Positions 9,668 to 18,960 of a stretch of 28,048 bases of DNA are shown piece by piece. The stretch covers positions 3,821,304 to 3,849,351 of the forward strand of contig BFEA01000013.1 in the NCBI GenBank assembly GCA_003427395.1. The letters are read 5' to 3'. Below the pieces are notes generated by a model. That model was not told the origin of the DNA. It searched no databases and saw nothing but the letters and a program-made list of their open reading frames with translations. The position numbers were made by a program, and so were the translations under genes. How positions within the stretch are numbered: the first letter of the stretch is position 1; every line of letters begins with the position of its first letter. The stretch comes from Chara braunii. Taxonomy: Eukaryota > Streptophyta > Charophyceae > Charales > Characeae.

Positions 9668-10456
9668 ATGAGACGCGCCCGGATGTCGCGACGGCCCACA
9701 CACCCCCGACCACCCACGGAGGGCAGTAACCGATGGGAGGTGTCGCTTCCAGCAAGCTACGTGGTCCGAGGGATTGACACAGAATGAAGAGTTGTGACCT
9801 TAGGGAGAGACCAAGCCTTCATGATGGTAGAATGTCTGTGGAGCGGTATGAGGTTCAACAGGGGGACAGGAGACGATTTATACACCGATCTGAGGGTGAC
9901 CGGGACCGTATATTTACCGGAAATTGGATGGCACATGCTAGGTACCGAGATGGCACTAGGGCATGGGTTGCTACCAATCTTTCGGAGGGCGGTCAGGGCA
10001 CTATACCGAATAGGCCAGCAGGTTCGGGGAAGAAGAAATGTAGGACTAAGAACTCGGGTGGAAAGAGGAGGATGGCGAGAGTTTAGAGCCCCGATGGCGG
10101 GATTGCGGTGCCGAGTACCCCGCTTTATGATAGATCTAGTATTCGGTAGTCTCTCGAGGACAAGAGACCTGGTGGACTCAACCCTAACCTGGATCCACCA
10201 CTTCCAGCCACAAACAACGGGAATGTTTTATGATGTGTTGGTAAGACACGAGCCGTTTTGGGGAAATCGGACTCGTGAACTACTTGAACTCATCGAAATC
10301 CTCATATTTGGAGCGCCGCTCTTGGCTTTTGAAGAATACGAGCCAATAATCATCAGGGAAACAGTTCAAACAGGAATGGGATAAAACTACCTTGCAGGGG
10401 TGGCTAACCTTTTCGAAGAACCTGACGAACAGGACAGGCGTGAGGAACCGGTGTGA
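9668..10456 (+). pseudogene. Unknown tandem gene, copy 1 (two in-frame stops)
   Basis: This frame is collinear with the intact gene at 10993-11778, starting MRRARM in both and ending in a TGA at the matching position. It is 263 codons against 262. It is interrupted twice without loss of frame: TGA at 9785-9787 where copy 2 has TGG (Trp), and TAA at 10382-10384 near the C-terminus. Outside these sites about 78% of residues agree by my count over the central ~190, including VECLW, GDDLYTDLRVTGTVYLPE, GWHMLGTE, GWREF, VPRFM, VDSTL, FYDV and FEEYE. Silent differences clearly outnumber amino-acid changes in the stretch I compared (about 15 to 6 in 50 codons). I do not recognise the family. It is either a recent pseudogene or depends on readthrough; decay is more likely. 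Confidence 0.7.
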
Positions 10457-10589
10457 GAAAAGTATCTGGGAAGGTGGTAAAGGTAAAGACTAGGAACAAG
10501 ATGGTCAAAAATGAAGAGGGAATGACGATCTGCTGAGGGAAATGGTCGGAGTCCTACACTACCTGTGGGTGTGTTAGGAATGGACTAAG

Positions 10590-10709
10590 ATGGCCACTAC
10601 CACCAAAGGGCGCAAAGGGTATCCAAAGGTCGGGAAGGCGAAAAGGCCACCCTCGAAAAAAGGACCCGCCCACCATGGACACCACCTTAGAACCAAGGCA
10701 CGGCGGTGA
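10590..10709 (+). other. Short basic ORF downstream of copy 1
   Basis: This is a 39-codon ATG frame rich in Lys, Arg, Pro and His (MATTTKGRKG at the start, LRTKARR at the end). A matching tail lies at the same place downstream of copy 2 (11941-12024, frame ending LRIKARQ then TAA), with equal length from KRP to the stop. The upstream part of the copy-2 version is closed by a stop. It may be a small gene belonging to the duplicated unit or merely well aligned non-coding DNA. Confidence 0.3.
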
Positions 10710-10992
10710 CAAAACACCGGACCTCGGTAGCAAGCTCTCCAGCAGGAAAAGATAAGCGGCACCCCGCAGATTGACGGGAGATAAACCAAGGAATGACGTA
10801 CTTAGATGATCTGTACCAATTATATGCGCAGACGGAGGAAGGGATAGGCCAAAGAGAGGGGAAAGAAATAGAAGGGGAAAAGAAGTCCCAGACTAGAAAT
10901 CGGGGAGTTGTCCGGGCGGAAAATTGAAGACCAAGGGGAATAAGTAAATTTGTGTGCTGTTTAAAACTGTGCAAGGGACTTCTAAGTCGGAA

Positions 10993-11778
10993 ATGGCCAT
11001 GAGACGCGCCCGGATGCCGCGGCGACCCTTGCACCCTCAACCACCCACGCAAATCGGAGGTGGATGGGAGGTGTCGCTGCCAGCAGGCTACGCGATTCAA
11101 GGATTGGATGTCGAATGGAGAGCCGTGACCCTGGGAAGAGGACAGGCGTTCATAATGGTGGAATGTTTGTGGGATGGTATGAGGATTAACAGGGGACCGG
11201 GAGACGATCTGTATACTGATCTTAGGGTGACAGGGACTGTATACCTGCCAGAGCTCGGATGGCACATGTTGGGGACGGAATCGGCACTAGGGCATGTGTT
11301 GTTGCCAATCTTCCAAAGGGCTACTAGGGTACTAAACTGGGTAGGCCAGGAAGTGCGAGGGAGAAGACATATGGGGTTAAGGACTCGGGTGGAGGTAGGA
11401 GGTTGGCGAGAGTTTAAGGCCCCAATGACCGGGCTAAGGTGCCAAGTACCTCGTTTCATGGTAGACCAGGTATTCGGCAGCCTCAAGAGGGCAAGGGAGT
11501 TTGTGGACTCGACCCTGGTCTGGATCCACCTCTTCCGACCACAAACAACGAGCATGTTCTATGATGTGTCGGTCAGACATGGGCCGTTCTGGGGGAATCA
11601 GGCCTGGGAGCTACTCGAATTACTCGAGATTCTGATATTCGGATTGCCCCACCTGTCATTTGAAGAATATGAGTCAATAATTATCAGGGAAATTGAGATG
11701 GGGGGAAATTACCTTGCGGGGGTGGCGGACTTGTTCGAGGAACCGGACGAGCAAGGCAGGCCTGAGGGACCAGCATGA
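10993..11778 (+). CDS. Unknown tandem gene, copy 2 (intact, 261 aa)
   Basis: This is an intact frame of 261 residues. The ATG at 10993 (MAMRRARM) is chosen over an upstream GTG because the MRRARM start is shared with copy 1; the ATG at 10999 is an equally good start. The N-terminus is short and basic (RRARMPRRP), followed by a mixed central domain with many Trp and Gly residues (VECLWDG, GDDLYTDLRVTG, GWHMLG, GGWREFKAP, WIHLF, GPFWGN) and an acidic C-terminal tail (FEEPDEQGRPEG). There is no signal peptide, clear membrane span, zinc finger or known catalytic motif. It lies 5' of gag in the same orientation and separated from it by about 450 bases, so it may be an extra ORF of the right element or a host gene caught between two elements. 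The mostly silent divergence from copy 1 supports a real, selected protein of unknown function. Confidence 0.7.
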   Translation: MAMRRARMPRRPLHPQPPTQIGGGWEVSLPAGYAIQGLDVEWRAVTLGRGQAFIMVECLWDGMRINRGPGDDLYTDLRVTGTVYLPELGWHMLGTESALGHVLLPIFQRATRVLNWVGQEVRGRRHMGLRTRVEVGGWREFKAPMTGLRCQVPRFMVDQVFGSLKRAREFVDSTLVWIHLFRPQTTSMFYDVSVRHGPFWGNQAWELLELLEILIFGLPHLSFEEYESIIIREIEMGGNYLAGVADLFEEPDEQGRPEGPA

Positions 11779-12233
11779 GAAAAACGTGTCAGGAAGAAGT
11801 AGGGAAATAAAGAATGGGTACTAAGATAAGTAGGCAGCCATCAGCAAAAGAGAGGCAATGGTTGGAGTTCCGGCCGACCCAATGATGCCGCAGGGAGGAA
11901 CTAGGAAGACCACCCGCCCCAAAGATTTTGGGGCACCTTGGATGCCAATAAGCCAAAAAGGCCATCCCCGATAGGAAAGCCACTGGGCTCAGGTACCGCC
12001 CTAAGAATCAAAGCGCGGCAGTAATGAAATGCCAAAGCGGCGGCGGCAATGCTCCGGTAGAAGAAAACCTGAAGGACGCCCCAAGAGAGAAAAGTCAGAA
12101 GAGTCGTACTGATTAATGTAAGACGCAAAAATATGGGAATAGGCGGGTTTTAGGGACGGGACTAGGGCAGTTATGAACAATCGGCCGCCTTTTCGCAAAA
12201 AAAAAAACTTACATGTGCAGGCTAGGTAAAGAA
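11779..12233 (+). other. Spacer between unknown gene copy 2 and gag
   Basis: The first ~300 bases are a diverged duplicate of the region downstream of copy 1 (10457-10800), so the tandem duplication unit is about 1.33 kb and includes this spacer. The remainder leads into a poly-A stretch (about 12198-12208) directly before the gag start that is shared with the left element's leader. No LTR end or tRNA-complementary site was recognised. Confidence 0.5.
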
Positions 12234-14079
12234 ATGGCGACGGAGGAAGGAACCGATGATCGGCAGAGCGGAGGGAATCAGGGCACGAATGGGAATGGGG
12301 AACGATACGAGGGATCAGCCAGGGATCGAGAGTCAGCCAAACTAGAGGGGACCCGAGAAGACGGAAAGGACGCCTCAATTGAAGAAAACTCGGGAAAAGT
12401 TGGGGGTAGCAAAATGGGACTTCAGGAAAACAGGGAAGGGGGAAACGATATGAGAACAAATCCTCGGAAATCAGCAGGAGCCACCACTAAAAAGACGAAA
12501 GTCTTGGATACCAGTCATAAACTAGCAGAGATAGAGAAGCAGACCGCAAAATTTAAGGCAAGACTTATCGAGCAGATGATGGTCGGGGATGAGGAGGACC
12601 TCTAGGACGCAGGGTCACGTGAGGGACGCAGGGCCGGTCAGGACGAGGATAGGTATGAGGGGAAGAATGATAGTCACAAAGGAACAACTAGCAAGAAGGG
12701 GAAGGACAAGAGCGACCCCCCGACGGAAGGAACGAAAAACGATGTGACCCCACCCGCCATTGACAGCGGCACTAGCAGACTACCCGCCACGCCGAACGTA
12801 ACAGGGGCGTGTGACGGACTCTGGAGCCTTAGGGAGAGAGTGCTAGGATGGTTCGACCCAGAAGGAACACCGAAAGCCAGGGAGAAGCAGAGGGAAAGCA
12901 AGGAAGGGGTAGGAGCCAGGGCAGCCGAGGAAGCGGGTGGCTCCGAAGACGGTCTCAAGAAACTAGTCGCAACCCTCAACAGGACACTGAACAAGAACCA
13001 GAGGTATCTCGCAGATGCAAAAAAGAAACTAACGTTTGATGGGGCCAACATTACGGAGTTTCTAATGGACTATGAGAACCTAGCAGCCTTACTGAAATGG
13101 ACGGAAGAGGAAAAGTTGGAGCACCTAGGACAGCACGTATTGCTAAGTTTGAAAAAGGACATTATGGCCATCGTCGCCTCCAGTGGATCCTGGAAAGAGA
13201 CCAGGAATGAGATGCCTGAAGGCAGAAAAAATGGCAACAAAGGCAGAATTAGCTGCAGTCCAGAGGAAAAACTATGCGACCTATAACGATTTCCTGGGGG
13301 CGTTTATGTTAGTGGCTCTGCGACTTCCCAGGGTAACGGACCGCATAATGAGTAAATACTTCCTCAGGCAGTTCTCCGAATTTGATAAGGATAAGATTTT
13401 GTCAGCATACCAGCAGACTAGTAAGTTCGAATACACAAGAGATGTGGATTTCAACACCGTAAGAGACCTGGCGAAAAAGACAGTGGTTACCGAGACGCTA
13501 GCCCAACTTAAGGAAGGGGAGGTTATAGATCTGACTGGGAAGACAGGGGATAAGGTCAAGAAGGGGATAGAGAGCCTGCACGAACGGGTGCACGGGGTGG
13601 ATAGCAAGATGGACAGAATGGAAAATGCGTTGTTAGTAATGCAGGCGCAAGTGTCCAGACCCGCCCTCCCGCCCCAAGAAGCCGTGGTTCCTGCAGCTGT
13701 AGCAAACCGGGGGTTAGGCAGGAGGGACCCGGCCAACGAACAATGCAAGTATTGCACCATGATCGGGCATTTCGTACGGGCCTGTCCGAGACTCAATCAC
13801 GATATCGAGCGGCAGAGGTGCCGCAGGTCCCTCAAAGGCGAGATCCTCGGACCCAGGGGGGAGCGTGTCAATTGGAACTCGCCAGGAGTGATGCGGCGAG
13901 CCGTCATTCTCCTAAATAACCTAGAAATAGTTGTCGTAGAAGCAGAGCCGATAGCCGAGATTGTCTGGGACCAGCCAAGGGGACGAGGACCACAGACCAA
14001 TTTTATCCTAGAAGGCAATGGCCAGGATAGGGTGAATATCACCACTCGCCGGGTCGGCGCAGAAAAGAAGCTTATTTAA
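12234..14079 (+). pseudogene. gag (capsid and nucleocapsid), right copy
   Basis: This encodes the structural protein that would form the virus-like particle. The ATG at 12234 (MATEEG) is chosen over the one at 12213 because the left copy has ACG at the upstream position but keeps MATEE. In order: a charged N-terminal region with STKLAEIEK-like helix (around 12500-12590), an in-frame TAG at 12603-12605, LRERVLGWFDPEG (about 12820), capsid core KLTFDGANITEFLMDYENLA (about 13030), and a frameshift near 13213. The core continues in the next frame with KAEKMATKAELAA, NYATYNDFL and KYFLRQFSEFDKDKI, then DLTGKTGDKVK, and a zinc knuckle CKYC-TMIG-H-FVRA-C (about 13745). It ends at TAA 14077-14079. 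The Gag is intact in domain order but cannot be made as one protein. Confidence 0.85.
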
Positions 14080-14088
14080 GATACAGTA

Positions 14089-14349
14089 ATGGAAGAACCC
14101 GCAGGGACTAGCACTGGCCAGCAAGAGACCGAAGCCGGGGAACAAAAAAAGGTCTATGGGAAGCCAAGGGAGGACGAACCGGTAGACAAGACTACGACAA
14201 CAAAGAAAAAGTTCAGGTATCAAATTCCAATCTTGACTTCGCTAGAAATCAATGGCACCTTCAGTAAGCTACTGGGTACCATAGTATCGGTGTCCTTTCA
14301 GACCATGCTGCAAGCCATCCCGAGGCTTCTTAAAGGACTCAAGCAGTAG
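14089..14349 (+). pseudogene. Pre-protease segment of the polyprotein
   Basis: This frame continues the gag frame after the TAA at 14077. It has a charged linker (EAGEQKKVYGKPRED) followed by a conserved-looking block, YQIPILTSLEI then FSKLLGTIVSVSFQTML and IPRLLKGLKQ. I recall an equivalent block just before the aspartic protease in related elements. It is closed by TAG at 14347-14349, and the frame shifts by one base before the protease begins. No enzymatic function is known for this block; it is probably a linker or processing region of the Gag-Pol precursor. Confidence 0.6.
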
Positions 14350-14356
14350 AGGAGGC

Positions 14357-15045
14357 GTGGAACTGCAAGAGCAGGACACGGAAGAGGCCGAGGCGCCGCA
14401 GGGAGTCTCCAACATCCAAAGCTTTCCAGGGGGCCTGGGAGATTTGGAGAAAGCCTTTGCGGACATCCGCCTAAGCCTACCAGATCATGAAGGTGGCGAA
14501 ATCATGAGTGCGCCACCCGGGACAAAGCTTAGCTTTCACGCATTACCAGTTGGAAAACTTAAAATTCAAATCGGAACTCACCACACTGACGCGTTAGTGG
14601 ACGGTGGAGCAGAAATCACCCTCATACGACGAGATTTCGCAACGGTCACGGGGTGCACGGTAAACAACGAAGTAGCAGGGAGTATCCGGGGAGCAGGTGG
14701 CGAAATTCCTTTCACAGGGTATGTCACCAAATGTGCAGTCAGGGCGGGAATCCGGGAATCCATGTAGTCCTTTCAGCGGATGACCGTGATGGAAGAAATG
14801 GATCACGACGTAATCCTCGGGAGACCGTGGTGTGCAATGTGGAAATGATAGGAATGCATCCGCACGACGACACGTACATGGTAGACATAGAGGACCCGGA
14901 GACCGGCCGCGGGGAACTTCTCCGACTTCTTGGGACAGGAGGAGACCCTCCGAAGGACAAATTGGCAACCTGGTCTCCAACATTCGAAGAAAGTGCGCTG
15001 AAGGGGGCATTCGCACGAATGGAAGGCATGAGGGAAAGGGTATAA
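14357..15045 (+). pseudogene. Aspartic protease (retropepsin), broken
   Basis: The retropepsin would cleave the Gag-Pol precursor. The flap-side and active-site region reads ALVDGGAEITLI (Asp at 14600-14602), where the usual triad is Asp-Ser/Thr-Gly; here the middle residue is Gly (GGT). An in-frame TAG at 14765-14767 follows, and the same frame then resumes with FQRMTVMEEMDHDVILGRPW, the typical C-terminal retropepsin ILGRPW motif. A frameshift near 14840 carries the sequence into the frame with HPHDDTYMVDIEDP, which runs to TAA at 15043-15045. The substitution, stop and frameshift together make it inactive. Confidence 0.75.
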
Positions 15046-15048
15046 ATT

Positions 15049-15456
15049 ATGATTGAGGAGACTTTTAGTATAAAGGAGTGGATCAAGATGGGCTTGCCCG
15101 TAAACAAGAGGAGGCTAGAGAACGAGTCCCTGAAAGTTATGGTGGCAAAAAAAGAGTCGGAAGTCGAACTTGGGGCCAGCGTGCCCAAACCAAAGGAAGC
15201 CCGGAACGAAACGTCGGAGGTAATGGTGGAAACCCTAGATTTATTACAACTCGTTAAGGCCATCAGGTACCACAAAGTTGGGGTGGACCTCGCATCGCTT
15301 GCCAGATTTGAGGATGGGGTTCGAAAGGGCTACTGTCTGAATGGGAAGCTAGTCAGCATCCAGCCCCTCGTCTTGGAGGTAGCAAGGCCAATCCCGATCG
15401 TTTATTTTTTAGGAGAACGATCCCCGAAGGTAGTGTGCGAAAGTATAAACCCGTAG
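15049..15456 (+). pseudogene. Protease-RT linker of pol
   Basis: This 135-codon frame begins MIEETFSIKEW and lies between protease and reverse transcriptase. It contains no catalytic motif that I recognise (SIKEWIKMGLPV, LLQLVKAIRYHKVGVDLASL). Around 15437 the homology moves by one base into the frame of the large pol ORF (from PKVV to RKYKPVGKKAKPV, a run that precedes RT in related elements). The overlap with the next frame is therefore a frameshift lesion and not an independent gene end. In an intact element this would be one continuous polyprotein. Confidence 0.6.
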
Positions 15457-18434
15457 GCAAGAAGGCCAAGCCGGTCTCGATCCTAGTAGAAATGTCAAAG
15501 GAAGAGGCCACGGAGAAGGAGGAGGAAATCTTGCGGGTAATAAGGGAGAGGCGAGCAACGGAAGGGCATCGCATACCAGATGAGGTAGCAGACACCATGA
15601 AAATAGGAGTGGAAGGGTTTCTAACAAAGGAAGAAACTCAATTGATAAGAAGGGCATGCCAGGAGTTTCATTTAGCTTTCGCTTTCAACGATCATCAGAA
15701 AGGGCGATTGGACGCAAAGCTAGTTCCCCATGTCAGGATCCACACCGTACAGCACGAGTGTTGGAATGATAAAGGGCCCGCCTATGAGTTTGGGATAGCA
15801 TTGGAGGTCACCGACCTGCTTAGAGCTAAGATAGATTCTTTCGTGGCTGAACCCACCGCATCCCCCTACGCGAACAAGTGGTTCGTGTTCAGGAAGCCCA
15901 ATAAGACGCTCATGTGGATCCAAGACCTGCAGAAGCTCAATGCGGTAACAATCAGGGATGCAGGCTCGCTTCCACAGGCCGACTTGTTGGCAGAATCTTA
16001 TGCGGGACGGAGTATTTACGCCCTGGTACACTTGTACTCAGGATATGATCAGTTGCCACTCGATGCGAGGGATAGACCGTACACCGCAATGCACACCCCC
16101 GTACGGCAGCTGCGGATGCAAGTGACCCCTATGGGTTTTACAAATGCGGTAGCAGAGGCGCAGAGAAGGATGCTCGTCGTCGCAGGGGATATGTTTCCGG
16201 AAAAGTGTGAACCATATATAGATGATAATCCCGTAAAAGGCGCAAGGTACAAGGACGAGACGGAGGTTGAGTCGGGCGTACGAAAGTTTGTTTGGGACCA
16301 CCTGCAGGATATTAAGAACCTACTCCAGCGCTTCCTCGTTTACAATATTACTCCAAGCGGACCCAAGAGCATCCTGGCCGTCCCGGAAGTAACCATACTA
16401 GGATTTCGTTGCGGAGCTTATGGGAGGAGACCCGACCCAGCAAAGACGGATAAGATCTCCCAGTGGCCGACACCCCTGCGTACCACGACGGAAGTACGAG
16501 CCTTCCTAGGGGTGGTTGGGTTCTGGAGGATCTTCATCAAAGGATTCGCAAAGATAGCTGAGCCTATCCGCGCGATGATTACGGAAGGTGGCATTATGGA
16601 GTGGACCGAGGATAGGGAAGCGGCAGCCCAGACCCTAAAAGACATCCTGTCTTCCGATCAGGTTACCTTAGCAGCCCCCTGCTTCAACGACGAAGTAGGA
16701 CGACCCTTCGTCCTAGAAACAGATGGGGGACCGTTGGCAGTTAGAGGAGTATTAATACAGAGAAGCGAGGAGGGCAAAAAAAGACCAATGAGATTTGAAA
16801 GTAGGACCCTGAATTTAGCAGAACGACGGTATTCGCAGTTCAAGAAGGGGGTCTTAGCAATTTTGCATTGTCTCAAGACCTTCCAGGCATACCTGTTCGG
16901 GAGGAGATTTATCGTAAGGATCGACCCCACCAACGTTGTCGGAGCCCTAAAAAACTACAAGCCCATAAACCCGACTGTCGGCAGATGGATAGGCTTCATA
17001 TGGCAATTTGACTATAAGGTCGAGCGAATTGCAGGGCTTCGAAATAGGGCAGATGGGTTGAGCAGGGTTTGTGTCACGCCAGAAGGAGTAGAGGACACAA
17101 AACCAATTGACGCCTTCTTGGAGTACGAAGGAGGGACCCTTGTCATGGATAATGAGATGGCAGATCCGACAATTACAACAGGACAGTTGCTGATTAAGAC
17201 CTTGGAAAAGGGCGCACCTGGAGTGGTTGCAGAACTCAGGGTAGGACCAGTCACCACGGTCAGGCGCAAAGAGGAAAAAGACTCGTGGGGAGCAGAAATA
17301 GGGGCCAGAGAGGAATTGATGGCAATGACCGTGGAGGGGGGACAGGACGCCGTGATGAAGTTGGCCGAAGCCTGGGCGCAAAAGGAGTGTCAGTATCTAG
17401 TCAACCTCACTCGGGAGGAGCAGGGTACGGATCAGAAGGAACAAGATTTCTTCCTCATACAGATGTACGAGGGCGTCTTCAAAGAAATCGGTCTGCTACT
17501 TGTAGGGAACAAACAACCCACGGAAGTCAGTCCCAAGGCAAGGGAGGAAGTCGAAAAGTATGTCCTAAGAAATGGCCACCTGTTCAAGAAAGAGGAAGGG
17601 ATGATACCTAGGCGTGTCGTTTGTGGGAGGTCTGGGCAGCTGGACGTAATTCAGGCAATGCATGACGTGCTAGCTGGAGATCACCGGTCGTCCAAGGGGA
17701 CACTTGCAAAGATCGTGCCCCTGTACTTCTGGCCAGAGATGGCAGGCATGGTCGCAACGTATTGTCAAACGTGCCTGGTATGTCAAGAAAGGAGCGCCGT
17801 ACGAGTTTACGAGCCCCTTAGACCCACCGGGGTACTGGGACCCGGACACCTTGTTCACCTCGACGTTGCCGTTATGCCCGTATCAATGGATGGGTTTATA
17901 TACATCCTGGATGCAAGGGATAATCTCAGTGGCTATGTAGAAGCCGTAGCCCTCAAGAAGAAGACAGGGAAAGCAGTGGCCGACTGGGTGGAAGATTTCT
18001 ACCTAAGGCACCCCTTCGTGCGCAGGTTTATAGCAGACAATGGGACAAAATTCGTTAACCAGGAGGTGTTGAACAGGCTCAAGACAATGTGTGTACCGAT
18101 CAAGATCACCGAGCCCTACCATCCTGAGGCAAATGCACCGGTAGAAAGGGGTCACCAAACTTTGAGGAACACAATCGCAAAGTTGGCAGCAGATAACTTG
18201 GGAAATTGGCCACGGTTTCTCAAGCAGGCAGTCTTCGCCGAGAACATGACTCCAAAAAGAACAACGGGATGTATTCCAGCAGAACTCTGGTATGGAAGGG
18301 AGATCGATTTTCCGATAGAAGCCTTGGTCCCTACCTGGAACAGACTAGACGATGACCCACACTTGAGCACGGAAGAGTTAATCACCGCACATTGTCAGCA
18401 GGTCGCCAGAAATGAGAGGCACTCGAGGAAGTAG
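15435..18434 (+). CDS. pol: Pol: reverse transcriptase, RNase H and integrase (open, catalytically altered)
   Basis: This is a 999-codon open frame; it has no real ATG start (begins GTG) because it is the 3' continuation of the polyprotein after a frameshift. RT covers about residues 130-330: NKWFVFRKPN, LNAVTIRDAG, GYDQ, MGFTNA, YIDD (261-264), LGFRCG. The RT position that should be the first catalytic Asp (LDLFSGYDQ type) is His199 (CAC, 16029-16031). RNase H covers about 420-545: Asp430, Gly472 in place of the catalytic Glu (GGG, 16848-16850), Asp497, Asp540. Integrase covers about 735-960: zinc-binding H743, H750, C780, C783 and the triad Asp810, Asp868, Glu904 with exactly 35 residues between the last two. 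The length and order are normal for Ty3/Gypsy Pol. Integrase looks intact; RT and RNase H do not. Confidence 0.9.
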   Translation: MRKYKPVGKKAKPVSILVEMSKEEATEKEEEILRVIRERRATEGHRIPDEVADTMKIGVEGFLTKEETQLIRRACQEFHLAFAFNDHQKGRLDAKLVPHVRIHTVQHECWNDKGPAYEFGIALEVTDLLRAKIDSFVAEPTASPYANKWFVFRKPNKTLMWIQDLQKLNAVTIRDAGSLPQADLLAESYAGRSIYALVHLYSGYDQLPLDARDRPYTAMHTPVRQLRMQVTPMGFTNAVAEAQRRMLVVAGDMFPEKCEPYIDDNPVKGARYKDETEVESGVRKFVWDHLQDIKNLLQRFLVYNITPSGPKSILAVPEVTILGFRCGAYGRRPDPAKTDKISQWPTPLRTTTEVRAFLGVVGFWRIFIKGFAKIAEPIRAMITEGGIMEWTEDREAAAQTLKDILSSDQVTLAAPCFNDEVGRPFVLETDGGPLAVRGVLIQRSEEGKKRPMRFESRTLNLAERRYSQFKKGVLAILHCLKTFQAYLFGRRFIVRIDPTNVVGALKNYKPINPTVGRWIGFIWQFDYKVERIAGLRNRADGLSRVCVTPEGVEDTKPIDAFLEYEGGTLVMDNEMADPTITTGQLLIKTLEKGAPGVVAELRVGPVTTVRRKEEKDSWGAEIGAREELMAMTVEGGQDAVMKLAEAWAQKECQYLVNLTREEQGTDQKEQDFFLIQMYEGVFKEIGLLLVGNKQPTEVSPKAREEVEKYVLRNGHLFKKEEGMIPRRVVCGRSGQLDVIQAMHDVLAGDHRSSKGTLAKIVPLYFWPEMAGMVATYCQTCLVCQERSAVRVYEPLRPTGVLGPGHLVHLDVAVMPVSMDGFIYILDARDNLSGYVEAVALKKKTGKAVADWVEDFYLRHPFVRRFIADNGTKFVNQEVLNRLKTMCVPIKITEPYHPEANAPVERGHQTLRNTIAKLAADNLGNWPRFLKQAVFAENMTPKRTTGCIPAELWYGREIDFPIEALVPTWNRLDDDPHLSTEELITAHCQQVARNERHSRK

Positions 18435-18598
18435 TCAATCGTGTGACGGATAGCCGAATGAGGGATAAAGCAAGATGGGATCAGGTTAAGAACAGTGGGA
18501 AGGAGTCACTCCAGGTGGGGGAAAATGTGCTAATTAGGAACTCGGCTCTTGAAAGCACATGGCCCGGGCAGCTAGGAAAAATGGGTACAAGAAGCTAA
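18419..18598 (+). pseudogene. Integrase C-terminal tail, frameshifted
   Basis: The 999-codon frame ends at TAG 18432-18434, but the integrase tail continues in another frame: ALEEVVNRVTDSRMRDKARWDQ, then GENVLIRNSALESTWPGQLGKMG, the usual C-terminal segment (V-x-D/E-x-V-L-x-R-N with a following WPG..G). It stops at TAA 18596. A one-base shift near 18415 separates the two. Weak similarity may continue in the third frame past 18598 (NGYKKLI). The tail normally contributes to DNA binding and target choice. Confidence 0.65.
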
Positions 18599-18814
18599 TT
18601 TTGAGCAGGGATCGGGTGGAACAATGGCTACAAGAAGCCCAGGACAGGGAAACTGGGGGATTCACAGCCTGAAAGGAGGGCAGCTGGCTATAAGTTCTCG
18701 ACCACCTACCTGTGGAAGTGATCATGACCACAGGGATTGTTCGTCTTGTGTCTCTTGACTTTTGTGGAACGCGGGGAGACTACCGGGGATGGCTGTGACT
18801 CGGTCTGGGAACAT

Positions 18815-18960
18815 GGGACAGTGTACTATAGTCTTTGTGGGGTAACGTTGGGGACTGTCTACACGAGGTATTTATGTGTTGGGACAATGTACCATAGTTT
18901 TTGTGGGGGGGAGGCTGTGGATTGCCTACATGGGGCACCTATGTGTTGGGACAATGTGTC
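18815..18960 (+). repeat. 66/67-bp tandem repeat downstream of integrase
   Basis: GGGACAGTGTACTATAG at 18815, GGGACAATGTACCATAG at 18881 and GGGACAATGTGTC at 18948 start successive units, each ending in TATGTGTT-like sequence. An open frame of 115 codons crosses the array but starts without ATG and has ambiguous bases. Unresolved bases at 18986-18988, 19005 and 19033 lie just downstream, suggesting that the repeat was hard to sequence. Confidence 0.75.

Noticed and set aside
10687-11265. 192-codon minus-strand frame over the unknown gene
   Set aside because: It is the antisense shadow of the selected plus-strand frame, whose silent-site bias identifies the coding strand.
9360-12233. A 5' LTR and tRNA primer binding site for the right element
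   Set aside because: No direct repeat of the 3' arm and no tRNA-3'-end-complementary stretch were recognised here.
12213-12236. Upstream ATG at 12213 as the gag start
   Set aside because: The left copy has ACG at this place but keeps the ATG that begins MATEE, so 12234 is the better start.
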